DNA of 64,000 bases from Asterella californica. Taxonomy: Eukaryota > Streptophyta > Marchantiopsida > Marchantiales > Aytoniaceae. The notes under the pieces are model-generated. The model did no database searches, had not been told where the DNA came from, and saw only the letters and a list, made by a program, of their open reading frames with translations. This document shows positions 44,966 to 58,027 of this stretch, in pieces; position 1 is the stretch's first letter; every line of letters starts with the position of its first letter. A program made the position numbers and the translations under genes. Location: the NCBI GenBank assembly GCA_036924285.1, contig JAYKYS010000012.1, positions 12,834,001-12,898,000 of the forward strand, in the 5' to 3' direction.

Positions 44966-46942
44966 CGATATACTGGAAGATCTGTTGCATTAAGCCACAC
45001 GTTCTTACTGTGAGCTGAAGGCTTAGTCGTTCCCAAGTGTCCACAGTCTAGCTTCTACTTCTCAGAAGACGAAACTAGTCTTCCAGAAGATAGCTACTCC
45101 GTCTTCCGAGATTCTAACAATGCTTCCTAGATAGCTCTCGTCTTCCGAGCTATATCTAAACAATCCTAACTAAGCAAGGCCTCGCATGGATTCCTCAGAA
45201 GACAACCCACCTTGCATTACATCCTACTTCCTAACAGAAGATACAAGATTCGCGAAATGTAGAGTGCATAACAGGTTCAAAAGATGGTTGCGGGCTCCTG
45301 CGGTTTACAGTGGCATCGAGGAAGACTCCCGGGTCAGCTTCCGATTCAATGTCTTCTTCGGAAGACCTCCCGAAGTCAGGCTTCCCTTCACTGGTCTCAT
45401 TTGTCTTCTTCTTCTTACGCGCAATCTATCCTCACAACAGACTCAAGACATTTGCACTCTGTTCTTCTGACTTCTCACCTCTCATACACAATCAGAAGAA
45501 GCTTGCTGCATGATGGGAAGACATGACCCTCGACCATTCTCTCCAGATTCTGCCAGCAAGACTTCTCACGACTCTCTCCTAAGTTCGGGAAGAAGAAGGA
45601 ATGGGCTGCTATGGGTCGGACAGAAGAGACCCGAAATGGACCCTCACGTCTTCTCGCGCATTTTGCCAGCCCTTCCAATCTTCTAGTCTCTCTAGGAAGA
45701 TGTGGATTTGAGAAGCTTGGAAGACCGAGAGGCACAGGCCTAGTTCCCGACTTTCAACTTCTCGAAATAACAAAACAACTCACCAAGGCACTCAGGATTC
45801 GTACCAAGCCTCTCTTAACACAAAAGCAAAGCAAATTCACTCTTGATACGACTTGTGTACAGTCGACTTCTGAAGACAGTCAGGTTCCAGAAGCGTCTTC
45901 CGAAGATGTTCCAATCTTCTGAAGCGTCTTTTGTTCAAGGTTTCGGGAGTAGAGGGATGGTAGGGTAGGAAATTGATAGCTGGGATCTCCAATTTGAGGG
46001 CTAGAGATAGGGAAGCTCGAATTGAACTCGGGAAGAAGCAAGAAGATGTTTGACAGAAATTGAGCAGCGCTTCTGCGCCCAATGTCACAATAGGAAAATA
46101 GGGATGGGAGAATTGATCGATCAGGTTGCCTGCAAACCACCGAGGAATCGCGAGGGATACCAAACAAAGGCAAGAAGCAGTGGGAAAGAGAAAAAACATG
46201 AGAAGAACCTCTACTATCTTCTGTTTGCTTCCCGAGTTGTCTTTTTCTTTCGTGCGCTTCCGGCTCTGGTCCCAGCTCCAATGCGACTCCATTGAGCTGC
46301 TTCCATCGTCAGCTCCTAACTACGCCTCAATCGATTAAGCCGTCCACCTTCGATTCCACTCAACCCTCCTCCAATGTCAGCTTCCGGGAGTTCACAGGAA
46401 ACGCCTTCAACTCAATACGCTTCCTGCGCTTCAGCAATTCGACCTCGCCTTCCTTCTAGCTTCTAATCGATCCTAACCTCACCTCATTCACCTCGCTGCC
46501 TCCTCACTCAAAGCTCACGCTCGAATCGATCTTCTTAACCAAGAAGCGCTCCTACTGCGGGAAGTCACAATCTGCTAATGCGCTTCCTGTGCATCTTCCT
46601 CGCAGTTTAGGAGTTTCGACCCTCCCGACTTACCTAACTTGTTCGGTGCTACCTGGTAGGTGTACCTACTCCTTACGTGGTTAAGCTTCTGCGGTTGCCG
46701 TCTTCAGGAAGATACGTGTCTTTCGTCTTCCGCCGTCTTCCGAAGACACCACCGAGAAGACGCTTCTCGAAAGACGGTCGTCTTCCGAAGAAGTCAACTT
46801 ATTATTACAAACAGCTCATAAGATCATCTTCCTTCTAAGGAAGCCGTAATCTTAAGTAACAACGCTTCTTCAGTTATACAAACAAGTTATTAATCTCAAA
46901 AATTTCAAAAATTCGTGAATCCTGTAATTTGTGGGCACCACA
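43010..46942 (-). mobile_element. B2 5' LTR, 3' end deleted
   Basis: On the minus strand it starts TGTGGTGCCC at 46942, next to gaagg (46943-46947), which is the complement of ccttc at the end of the other B2 LTR. It follows B1 through the GAAGAC cluster, the N-terminal and coiled-coil parts of the LTR ORF, and breaks off inside that ORF at about 43010, where gag begins. Confidence 0.85.
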
Positions 46943-48115
46943 GAAGGAGATTTGGAGATTTCAGTTATCTGTGAAGGAGAGTTGGACCGTTCGGGCTGTT
47001 TCGGAGTCCAAACTTGCTGTCCTTGGATCCATCAGGATCAGAACACCGAGTTCTACAGGAAATAGAAGACAATACGAAGTTTCATCGAGCGGTTCAGGAG
47101 TTTTGAGTGAAATTGGCTCGTAGGGAAGCGCTTACGTCAGATTTTTGTTCGCTTATGACTTGAGATTGGGTTGTTCTTCGCGATCGGTGAGCCAAGCTCT
47201 TCGTTCTTGGTGCCTATGCGATCAAGGAGTCTTCATCTACGCTTAGGAGAAGACAGTACGTGAATTGGATTGTTGGTTTGGGTGTGGTGAGTGAGTTTGA
47301 GCCGCAGCGAGCCGATTTACGTCAGTTTTTTGTAACCTGCGACCAAATTTCTTGCGTGGTTTTGTAAAAGGAACTCCAAACGACTTGTTTGGAGTCTTGT
47401 TGGGTTCAAGGTAGCTAGATCTACCTACTAGAGAAGACGGATATCAGTTTAGACGATCCGTTTGTGCGTTGTGTGCGGTTTTAAGCCGTAGGGAGGAGTT
47501 TTTCAAGGTTTGGTCATCTACGACCAAAAATCGGCGATATTTCAGCTATCGGGAGTCGGATCTGATAGTTCTTGAGGCCAATGGAGTCAAGGAAGAAGAC
47601 CCTATCGACATCTGAAGACCGTTCGGCGAAAGAAGAAAGTTCTCAAATAAGTCTTTTTTGGTTCCTTCACTACGGATTTCGTCTTTTTGAGTTCGTTAGG
47701 GACTTAGTTGGTTGTGTACGGCTTGTAGTAGCTAGCTTTAGCCAAGAGCTTGTGTGTGGATGTGGTTTGGACTTGGGTTTCAATCGTGTGATACTGGTGC
47801 AGCTCTTTTTGCCAGCAAAGAGAAGTTTCTCTTGCTTTGAGCTACGCTTTGGTGGTTTTGGGTCCCGGTTGTGATTCAAGGGGTTGTTTTAGAGGCTTTG
47901 AAGCAGGTTACATACTACTCTGGTCTGTTTTTCAGTTCTGTGCTCTTAGGAGAAAGAACCGGCAGTGTACATACATTTGGAGTTGGTATATATTGCAGCA
48001 TTCGTTTTTCGTGGTTGTTTTTCTCGGTCTTGTCTCTGTTCGGCACACAGCATCTCCACAGCCAAGAACCTCGTATTTTCTTGGACATCCTTCACGCAAA
48101 ATATCCGACGCGACA
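46943..48115 (+). mobile_element. Family G solo LTR, second half
   Basis: Matches, in reverse, 3202-4059 plus 18861-19165 of the first G LTR, and ends CGACGCGACA at 48115, followed by gcgt. It carries the empty site of B1 (near 47257) and a TATA motif TATATATT at 47987-47994. An open stretch in it (47572-47874) has no recognisable product. Confidence 0.8.
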
Positions 48116-48340
48116 GCGTTGTTAAAATGATAAAAATTCATTGGGAAATAGCACCATAGTATATATTCGGAAGCACTGGGACTGTTGAAGTCAAGCTGCT
48201 GAATCGCGAACAGGTATTGATCCGTGACGTGCTGCATGTGCTCGCATTGCACAAGAACCTCTTCTCGGCACGTCAATTCGACTCTAGTGGAAGAGGTGCT
48301 TAATCGGAAATGACATATGTTACTTAGAAGATAAGTACTC
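48116..48340 (+). pseudogene. Copia protease, continued
   Basis: Reads, after one stop, GSTGTVEVKLLNREQVLIRD, then VLHVLALHKNLFSARQF, the conserved end of Copia protease (typically DVLHVP-x-L-x-KNLLS). It continues the protease cut at 26126 once the inversion is undone. The 4-base gcgt is present on both sides of the G LTR. Confidence 0.78.
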
Positions 48341-48853
48341 CCGAACTTATGCTCATGTCCATTATCAAATGATTTGTATTTGCTTGGAAATTCGGTATAG
48401 TAACTGAGCAAATAGCACTCTTACACATCGTCACGCGTGAAAGAGACACTCTATCATCTTGTTTCGGTCCAAGATCATGCATGAGCGTCAGATCCAGAAA
48501 ATGCAAAATTTATCCTCCCAATCATGCAATTACTCATTCACCAGCCAAGCACTCTTATCTACGCTCCCTTCGAACTCAACATAAATCCGTAGCCTCCACA
48601 GAGCGAAAATGTACATTGAGAGCAAAATCCATGATCTTTGCAGCCTCCTCCCTCTTGGAAATTCCAGAAATTCCTCATGAACCTCTTGGCACGCAATCGT
48701 CTAGACAATCGTCAAACAGTTGACACATGTGTCTTCTCACCTCGTGAGAGGGCGTACGCACCAAAGAGACACCCCTTGACTCGTGCACATGCGAATCAAG
48801 GGCTCCAAGGTGTAGAGAGGCCTTAAATCGCAAATCGAGGTCCCTTTGGGACC
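48341..48853 (+). other. Unassigned sequence in Copia, left of GyA-3
   Basis: The first part is AT-rich without homology I can recognise. From about 48730 it turns into the degenerate repeat block that continues at 57568. No ORF worth calling. In intact Copia elements only about 200 bases lie between these domains, so this is extra material. Confidence 0.4.
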
Positions 48854-49747
48854 TGTAAACCCTCCGCGGTCCTATCGATCAACTACCCCCCCGATCTCTC
48901 AACCTCCACGATCGTCATCCACGAATCTGCAACATGTCGAGCCTGTCTCTCACTCAGGGGTCACCTCTGATGGCTTTGATGAAAGCACACCATGAACTTG
49001 AAGGGAAAATGCTAAGTTCACTCATTCATACACCCACAAACTTATCAACTAAAAATCTCTTTAAACACATCAACTAAAATCCTCCATTCAAACGACGTCT
49101 CTCAAGTTCTCACATGCTAAAAATATCCCACACTCTCTATATTACTCAAGTTGTCATTACAACAATGTGAAAACAAGGATGATGAGCTCTTCTCTACTCC
49201 TCTATTTATACATTCTAGGTTTTTACTTTGGTACCCTCCGGTAACTCAGCCGTAACTACTTTTACCGGGTTTTACTAAGATATTACTTAAGGTAAAAGCA
49301 TTGATCACATGGGCTTTTTCCTTCAAAGTCAACAACTTCTAGAAGGATTCTGGAATATTCTCAAGGAATCTCGAATTTCCACCCCCCCTCTACACTAGGA
49401 CCCACTAAAAAGGAAACATGTGGAATCTCTTCTTGTTTTTAATGCCCACAAAGTCCATAACTTTAATCCAACCACTAATATCAAGTCAAAAAGGAGATAA
49501 GGGATACTTTCCACCTCCTTTCTACCTTTTAGACAAGATGACAAGATAGTAGTGCTCACTCTTTAGCAAATATCTGAATTCTGCCAAAAGTACAGCTAAG
49601 TTTAACCATAACTAACTTTTAGCTAGTCATGACTAACTTGATACCTCCTAAAAGTACTTTGGCAGCAAATAAACATTCTCAACACTTAGTTAGAACTAAA
49701 CACCTTACTAATAGACAAACTTCCTATGTGTAACATAGGTCGTTACA
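48854..49747 (-). repeat. GyA-3 3' LTR
   Basis: 894 bases; compared with the partner it lacks about 20 bases around the repeated phrase CATGGGCTT, a slippage-type loss. Followed by the polypurine tract. Confidence 0.92.
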
Positions 49748-49760
49748 TTTTACCCCCGGA

Positions 49761-52700
49761 CTAAATTTTCGCTCCGTCCTCGGAGTGAAGAGAGAACTTT
49801 CGTCGATGAAACAACTTCAACTTGTCATGATTTACTCGATCAAATCTCCTTCCTCCCAGCTCCTGAAGGTCATATGTGAAGTTGCTCCACACCTTATCTA
49901 CAACAAAAGGACCAAAATATCTCGGAAGAAACTTCTTCCTAGCCCTCTTGAATCTGATAGCATCATACAACATAACCCAATCTCCAACTTGAAAAGATTT
50001 TACCTCCCTCTTGCCCAACCGTTTGTCGTAACTCTTCTTTTGATACGCCTGAGCTCGTTCCATCCGTATCATTGCTACCGCTCGGGTCTCTTCCAACTCC
50101 ATGAGTTGCTCCCTTCTTGATCTGACCACGTCTTCTCCTCTCGACCTCTTCAACTTTCGTTGAATAGTTTGAAAAGTATCCAATTCGAATTGGATCGGCA
50201 ACTTGGACTCCACTCCATAAACCAGTCGAAATGGAGAGTACCCAGTAGAAGTCTTGGTTGTCGTTTGGTACTCCCATAAGATGGCATGTAGCCTCTTATC
50301 CCAAGTATGTTTCACAATCTCAACACCAGCATCTTTGGCGAGCATCATACAAAGTGTAAGATTGGTCTTCTCCGCAAGACCATTAGCATTTGGTTTGTAT
50401 GAGGTCGTTACTCGTGGCTTGATAGAAAAGTGTTGTAGCATAGCACTAGTCATATTCTCTACAAACTCTCCTCCTCTATCCGAGACCAACTCTAACGGAC
50501 ATCCAAATCTTGTGATGATCCTCTCTCATAGGAATCTACCGACTTCTGTTTCATTGGTCTCTCTCAAAGGTCTAGCCTCTACCCACTTGGTACAATAGTC
50601 AGTGACGACTACAATGTATCTATTGCCTCGAGGTGTCTTATTAAGAGGACCTGCAAAGTCAATACCGCACTTCTCAAATGGTCATAATATTGGAATTGAT
50701 CTTAACGGAGATGTTCTAGTAGACTTCAGAGCAAATGCTTGACATACGTCGCAAGTTTTGCAATAGTCTAAACACTCCTTGAAAATCCCTCTCCAGTGAT
50801 AACCCGCATCCAGAATCTTGAAAGCTGTTATCTTACCAGCAAAGTGACCTCCACAAACCGTGCCATCGTGAAACTCGTGCATCAGCTTGAACGCCTCCTT
50901 CTGACCAACTGCTTTCCTTAGTAACCCATCTGCTCCTTGATGAAATAGAATTCCCTCCATCATGATGTAAGGTTTGCATCTCTTGATCAACGCGTTACGT
51001 TCTCGGGTATGCATACCTTCTGGAAAAAAACCATCTGCAAGGAAACTCCAGATTTCCTTGTACTCGTCCGGTATCTCCTCAATGCTTGTGATGGTCATCA
51101 GATGTTCGTCTGGAAACGAATCATCAAATGGTTCTTCTCCCTCATCATCATAAGCCCTCGACAAAAGATCAGCATTCGCATGTTTTTTCCCTAGTCTATC
51201 TTCGATCACGTAATCATATTCTGTTAGAAGGATCTTCCAACGAGCAATACGACCTTCGGCATTAGGCTCATTAAAGATATACTTTAAAGCCTTGTGATCT
51301 GTGACTATGGAAAATTTCCCTCCTAGCAAGTAATGTCGGAATTTCTTCAATCCAAAGATCACCGCTAATCCTTCTCGTTCAGTCACAGAGTAATTCTTCT
51401 CCGCTGGAACCATCTGCCTACTAGCATAAGCTATAGGATGATCATGCCCATCTCCTTCTAGCTGACTTAATGTACATCCGATTGCTACATTGGAGGTATC
51501 CGTATACAGAATAAATGCTTTACTCCACTCAGGTTTAGCAAGTATAGGAGCTGTCACTAATGCCTTTTTTAGCTCCTCAAATGCTTCCTTTGCCTTCTGA
51601 TCATGCACTATCAAGTCAAAATCAACTCCCTTCTTCATGTACATAGTCAAAGCTATTGCTTTGTTTGAGAACGAAAAGACAAATCTACGATAATATCCAA
51701 CCATGTCAAGAAACTACTTCAACTTTGTCAAGTTGATTGGAAATGGAAGATCCACAATCTTCTTCACCTTCTCAGGATCTACCGCAATCCCATTCTTGGA
51801 AATGATGTGCCCTAACAGCAGACCTTCTTTGCAGCCAAAGATGCACTTCTCTGGATTTAGAGAAGCGTTGGCTTGCTCCAACCGTTGCAAAACTTTGATC
51901 ACATGATCAAAGTGGTCCTCCTTTCGTCCGTACACACAAAAATTGTCAATGAAATCCCGAACAAACTTCCATATGAATGGTTCGAACACATTGTTCATGA
52001 ACCTTTGAAATGTGACCGGAGCATTACACAGTCCGAATGACATCACTCGAAATGCAAATGTTCCCCAAGGAGTAGTGAAAGTAGTCAACCGCTAGTACTC
52101 CTGTGCTATCTTGATCTGGTTGTATCCACTATAACCATCACCAAAGCTGTACCACTCATGACCAGCAACTTCCTCCAAAATCTCATCTATAAATGGTAGA
52201 GGATAATAATCCTTCTTGGTAACTGCATTCAGCTTCTTATAGTCTATGCACACTCGCAGCTTACCATTCTTCTTCTTGACAATCACAATGGGTGAAACCC
52301 ATTCTGAGTTCTCCAGCTCATAGATGAAACTCGCCTCCCTCAACTTGTCTATCTCTTCCTTGACCATCATTGCTGTTGTAGGATTGACCCTTCTCTGCTT
52401 TTGTCGAACTGGTCTTGCGTTCTCCTCCAATTCGATTCGATGATTCTCGAGAGTCACCTCCTTCAAATCCTTGTAGCTGAAAGCAAACACATGGATATAT
52501 TTTCGAAATATATCTAGGAATCTACTTTTCTCCTCTTGAGTGACATTGATACCAAACTTCATGGTAGAGAGTCTTCTCACAATCTCTGCCTCACTCAATT
52601 CTTCTTTGTCAGGATCTTTCTCCACTGCTGGTCGAGACAACAAGTCAATAGCACTAAGCTGATGTAATGATTCATCTCGACCAAATCCTTCGTCCTCAGA

Positions 52701-54648
52701 CGAGGATTCTTGATCGTAAGAATCTCCGGTATCTATTTCTGAGACACTCTGATCATCCTCCGTATCAGATTCCCAGTAGTCACTAGTGGGTCTATCAGAG
52801 TCAGAAGTCACAACTCCAACACCCGAGAGAGATACTATCACTCTATGATCTCTAGGCCCAATCCGTAAGTATCCCTTGTGCCACTTATCAGTGGTGCGCA
52901 CAGCTCTCAACCAAGGTCTACCTAGGAGCAAATCATAACTAGAGTCCTTTAACACTTGAAAGGACATCAATGTTTGAACTCCCATCACAGATACGACCAC
53001 CTTCTCTAACACACCAAGAGGTCTTACCCGTTGCTTGTTAGCCATCTCCACGACAATGCTAGCCGGGCGAGTTGGTTCCATCCCCAACTTCTTCATCAAC
53101 CTCTCCGATATGACGTTGACAGCCGATCCTCCATCCACCAATACGTCAGAGACGTAGTGACCATTCAACCGGACTTCAATCTTTGAAGCCCTAGTGCATA
53201 CCTCTGAAGCATGCACATCCACCACACCAACTCCCACAGACTTTGATGTCTTGCTCTTGGGTTTCTTCTTCTTGCTTCTCTTAGAACTCAGTCCTCCTCT
53301 GAGTTCCCTTCGTAAGCTGGGATTAAGTGCGATCAGTTGTCCAACAGTGATGTTGGCTTTCTGAGCACCCACATCTTCAACCACATCATATCCCGCTTGA
53401 GAAGATGAAATGGTGAAATCCGCCATCCCCAGCTTCCTTCTTGGCTCCCTTGGTGTACTCGAAACATTACTCGAACGAGTACTTCTACTTGTTGACTCCT
53501 CCATGAAAACCGGTTCATCAGAAAATCGAGTTCTTTTCCTTTCTTGAGCTAAAAGCTCCACCGGTGCATGAGAAGAGTTTGAACTCTCTCCTTTCTCGTA
53601 AATGGGATCTCGCACAACATCGATAGTAGCCACCCCCTTGTCTCGTCCTTGTGATGGATTTCTTCCACCCACATTCATTCTGACAGCTTCGGCACCTCTT
53701 GCTCCGTTGTTAGGACAATTTCGCTGGAAATGAGAACCTCCACACGTCCAACAAGTGATTCCTCCAAAGTTACCTTGGTTGCCTCCAAAGTTACCTTGAT
53801 TTCCTCGGTTGGGATTGTTGTCATAACCTCTTTGACCTCCTCCTCCACCTTTGTTCCTCCATTCTCGTAACTACACCACGTTTATCTTGAGATCCGCAAG
53901 AGTATCGGTGATGCTCTTCAGCTCAGCATGAAAATCAGAGGTGGCAGTAGACATCGTTGTTGGGACAAACGGTCTTGGCACCACCGTTGGAGTAAGAGCT
54001 GACGTTGAAGCAATCACCAATTGTGATGGTGCAGGTGCGATCATTGTGGCTACACCAAGAGTCAGAGTCGACACCAGAGCAGCATGATGAGGTTGGATGA
54101 TATCTCCTTCATCCAAACTCTCTTCCATGTTTGTCGCAATCTTGATGGCCTCCGCTTTGGTTGTTGACTTCTCGTACCTCACTTGGGTTCAAATTGAAGG
54201 TCCCAACCCTCCCACTAAGTTCTTGGTCAACACTGCTCCAATCCCCGCCATCGTTAGCTCCACATTGTCTCCACTCTTCCGTAGGACCGTCCGAAACCGT
54301 TGCTCCAACTTATCCACCCTTTCGGCATATTGCCGAACTTTCTCGTCGTCCCGTTGCTTCAAATGAGTAAGCTCCACCATGAGCTTCTCATAACTCTCTT
54401 CTGGAAGAAATTCTTCGATGAGTGCATTACTCAACGTCTCCCATGTGTCTTCAACTGCACCAGGTGTCTTGCTCTTCACTCGGTCGTCATACCACCGTAA
54501 GAGCAAAATCTTCTAAAAACTCTGGCAGTAACAACACCCATTCTTCCTTCCTTCTCACGTTGTTTCCGATGCAACCCCTTTTGAAGTCTCGTACAAATGG
54601 TTCTACATCTTCATTGTCCTTCCCATGAAACACAGGTAACTTCCCCAT
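49761..54648 (-). pseudogene. GyA-3 Gag-Pol, multiply interrupted
   Basis: Starts at the conserved ATG 54648. Gag breaks at about 54510 and 54185 and the linker at 53875; an open stretch 53678-52092 holds protease and the start of RT; stops at about 52090 and 51710 split RT; 51704-50682 covers RNase H and the integrase finger; stops near 50680 and 50530 break the integrase core; 50489-49761 holds its end with the third catalytic Glu (GLAEKTN). The domain order equals GyA-1 and no large deletion is present. Confidence 0.9.
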
Positions 54649-54697
54649 CTTGTAACTATTCTTTCTACCCTTCTAATTTTTGTGCAATAACTACTCG

Positions 54698-54862
54698 CTA
54701 AAAGAGTACGAACATCACCAATTCTATTCGCGAATAATCTACCATAGGTAAAATGAAAAGAAATGGTTGTAACAACACCTCTTGTGCCATCTCTTCTCCC
54801 AAGGTAATCATGAGCCTGAGTCGCATCACCGTCTTCTCCACCATCCGAATGACGATCTCCAT
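54698..54862 (-). CDS. GyA-3 ORF3
   Basis: Open 54-residue frame in the same position and overlap as in GyA-1, with a few residue changes. Confidence 0.3.
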   Translation of the reverse strand: MEIVIRMVEKTVMRLRLMITLGEEMAQEVLLQPFLFILPMVDYSRIELVMFVLF

Positions 54863-55338
54863 CACAACTCAGCTGAGTCCTCTTTTGAAGTCGACAACTT
54901 CTCCGTCTCAGCTCTTTGAGTCTCGTCCAACTTCTCGACTATTGACGTAAGTAGAACGGCCACATCGACGCACTTGTGTCCTCTTGATAGATCACCCACT
55001 CCACAACTTGGACAAGGATCTTCGCCTAGAAGATGAATTGGCGCTGGTGACGATGGACCCACTCGAAGACTTAAATCAGTAAACTCCCGCTTCCCTTTAG
55101 CCCTCTCGGTTCTGATTCTAGTTGGACAATTCACTACTTTGTGTCCCAACCCTCTACAAAAATAACACCACAAGTCGGTTTCTACTCTTCTCCTCGGAGA
55201 TTCTACTTGAGGTTTAGTACTAGGGTTTTCAAACTCGACGATAATCTCTCTCGAACTTTCTCCGATACTTACTATGACATCTAAACCTTGAGGAAGGTTT
55301 CTAAGTCTAACTTTCTAATCTTTTGAATTTCCACTCAT
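54862..55338 (-). pseudogene. GyA-3 ORF2 with an early stop
   Basis: The ATG at 55338 is conserved, but a TAG replaces the Trp codon at about residue 7. The rest, with the knuckle CYFCRGLGHKVVNC, is open to 54862. Confidence 0.6.
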
Positions 55339-55476
55339 GTTGCACCTTCTCAACCATTAAGTGGACAAAATATCATAGAGGAAAATAATTCTACCTCACT
55401 TTCTTAACTCTTCCGAGCTTTATATTGGAAATCGTGTATTATACATGCTATACACGAAATAAAATCTAATCTAAAA

Positions 55477-55794
55477 TTAACTATCGAAGATATGATCCTC
55501 CTCACCATCGTTTGTACTAATCACAACAGACATCTTGAACTCACTCTTGTAAGGATCCAACTCTACTTCACCAGGAGCATTCGTGGCCTCCACAATGAAT
55601 GACGCTTTAAACTCGGCTTTCTTCAAATCTGTGCCAATGGTCGCGGAAGCTTCTTCGTATAGGGTAAAGAGGGCACCCCAAGTGCTATAGATGCGGGTTC
55701 GTAACTCATCTATACTCAACTTGGGCTTCTCCGTCTCTGTTCGAACTCCTAAACGTCTCTTCTTCCACCTCGTCATTCGAACTGGATTCCCCAT
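55477..55794 (-). CDS. GyA-3 ORF1
   Basis: Open, 105 residues, closer to the GyA-2 version than to GyA-1. Being open in the oldest copy, whose other genes are broken, is notable but could be chance given its short length. Confidence 0.45.
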   Translation of the reverse strand: MGNPVRMTRWKKRRLGVRTETEKPKLSIDELRTRIYSTWGALFTLYEEASATIGTDLKKAEFKASFIVEATNAPGEVELDPYKSEFKMSVVISTNDGEEDHIFDS

Positions 55795-56649
55795 GAAGTA
55801 TCTTCAAGACCTCCTTGTATGTCGAAACGTATATCTCTTAGTTGGTAAGAGATTTCTCCAAGATTTTTGTGGTCTGCAGTAGCTCAACCTCCAAGTTACT
55901 AAATCATGAAGTTTCAACAGAAACTTCCCTAATCAGAAGAGATGGTGATGACTGTACAAATTTTCAGAGAACTGAAATTTGTATATTTTCACTTCCCTCA
56001 TGGTTGTCAACCCCCTCCACTTTGAAAATTTCTTTCTCTCTCTTCAGACCTCATCTTCTCATGATTTCTTTTGTCCTGGATAGCTTATCAGCCACTCTAA
56101 AACACTAGAAAGTTTCTCAGGAAAATAAAATTCACAGAAAATCTGACACTGACTGTAAATTTTTTTCAGATAACAGAATTCCTCAACTCTCACGAATAGA
56201 CCCCCTCAACTTTGAAAATTCATTGCTCCCTCTCTAGACCACCTTTTCCTATGATTTATTTTGTCTTAGATAGGTTATCAGCCAATCTAAAACACTAGAA
56301 AGTTTCACAGGAAAATTTTTTTCCAGAGAGCAGAATTTCTATACTCACAAATTTATCTCCTCTAATAACTTTTCTCTCCTCCTTTCTCTACAACTCTTGT
56401 TGCACCCTCTTTCAACTCTCCTCAAACCCTTTCTAAGTGAACAAGATGTAAAGAATGACTTCAAACGCGTCATATATCACTACGGGATACACGAAAGGTT
56501 CTAACGTTGCTAACATCACGTTAGCTCTCTCTCCTCCCAACGTTCTCTCCATGTGCTCTCTCATAATCTCCTTTTGTCGAATATAGAATTGAACTCTAAA
56601 CATCGTTCAACGATCCCTTCAAGTGAGGTCCCGGCAACGGAACCAAAAA

Positions 56650-57563
56650 TGTAAACCCTCCGCGGTCCTATCGATCAACTACCTCCCCGATCTCTCAACT
56701 TCACGATCGTCATCCACGAATCTGCAACATGTCGGGCCTATCTCTCACTCAGGGGTCACCTCTGATGGCTTTGATGAAAGCACACCATGAACTTGAAGGG
56801 AAAATGCTGAGTTCACTCATTCATACACCCACAAACTTATCAACTAAAAATCTCCTTAAACACATCAACTAAAATCCTCCATTCTAATGACGTCTCTCAA
56901 GTTCTCACATGCTAAAAATATCCCACACTCTCTATATTACTCAAGTTGTCATTACGACAATGTGAAAACAAGGATGAGGAGCTCTTCTCTACTCCTCTAT
57001 TTATACATTCTAGGTTTTTACTTTGGTACCCTCCGGTAACTCAGCCGTAACTACTTTTACCGGGTTTTACTAAGATATTACTTAAGATAAAAGCATTGAT
57101 CACATGGGCTTTTTACCTTTTCACATGGGCTTATTCCTTCAAAGTCAACAACTTCTAGAAGGATTCTGGAATATTCTCAAGGAATCTCGAATTTCCACCC
57201 CCCCTCTACACTAGGACCCACTAAAAAGGAAACATGTGGAATCTCTTCTTGTTTTTAATGCCCACAAAGTCCACAACTTTAATCCAACCACTAATATCAA
57301 GTCAAAAAGGAGATAAGGGATACTTTCCACCTCCTTTCTACCTTTTAGACAAGATGACAAGATAGTAGTGCTCACTCTTTAGCAAATATCTGAATTCTGC
57401 CAAAAGTACAGCTAAGTTTAACCATAACTAACTTTTAGCTAGTCATGACTAACTTGATACCTCCTAAAAGTACTTTGGCAACAAATAAACATTCTCAACA
57501 CTTAGTTAGAACTAAACACCTTACTAATAGACAAACTTCCTATGTGTAACATAGGTCGTTACA
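56650..57563 (-). repeat. GyA-3 5' LTR
   Basis: 914 bases ending next to gacc. The primer-binding site lies at its left border (about 56628-56645). Confidence 0.92.
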
Positions 57564-57567
57564 GACC

Positions 57568-58027
57568 AAGGACCCTCAAAGAGCACGGACCCTCATGCGA
57601 GGTCGCATCCCTCAAAGAGCACTACACCGCACACGCGGTGGAGTCTCTCAAGAGACACGTCCTCCCACACAGCGTGATGGTCTCCGATGGACGCTTACTT
57701 GACTACGGGGCATGGGGGTAATTATCCCCACGTGCGGCAAAGTCCCACGAAGGGTTATTATTCCCACGAGCCGCTAAGTCCCCAAGAGGACACGGACTTC
57801 CACGAGGGGTCATGGTCCCCAAGGGACATTGGGTCGCCTGTCACCTCGATGGAATGTGTCCTTATGTAGGACACGGCTCCACAAAAGATGGACAGGGGCT
57901 CCCTGCGGAGGGCGCTTCTCAGTTCGTCACCTGGGCGGATCGCACTCCCACAAACCGAATCTCTTCCATGAGGACACTCCCTTCTCTTCCTCGGACAACG
58001 GGTCGGTTCTTATCATCGGATCCAATG
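57568..58027 (+). repeat. Degenerate GC-rich repeat block inside Copia
   Basis: Phrases such as CAAAGAGCAC, GTCCCCAAG and CACGAGGGG with GGAC/GTCC cores recur irregularly at roughly 30-60 bases. The block begins before GyA-3 (about 48730) and continues here, so GyA-3 landed in it. It has no convincing ORF; the period is too irregular to state. Confidence 0.4.

Larger units (their letters stand above)
48854..57563 (-). mobile_element. GyA-3: complete but decayed Gypsy element
   Basis: LTRs 48854-49747 (894 bases; a 20-base deletion) and 56650-57563 (914 bases). TSD gacc (48850-48853 and 57564-57567). The internal order equals GyA-1: primer site, leader repeats, ORF1, ORF2, ORF3, gag-pol, with several stops and frameshifts. 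It is the oldest of the three by LTR divergence. Confidence 0.93.

Noticed and set aside
47572..47874. A 100-residue open frame in the G solo LTR as a gene
   Set aside because: The other LTR copy does not keep the frame, and the composition is that of AT-rich non-coding LTR sequence.
57568..58027. CRISPR-like or minisatellite array
   Set aside because: Repeats are neither exact nor evenly spaced, and the setting is a eukaryotic Copia element.
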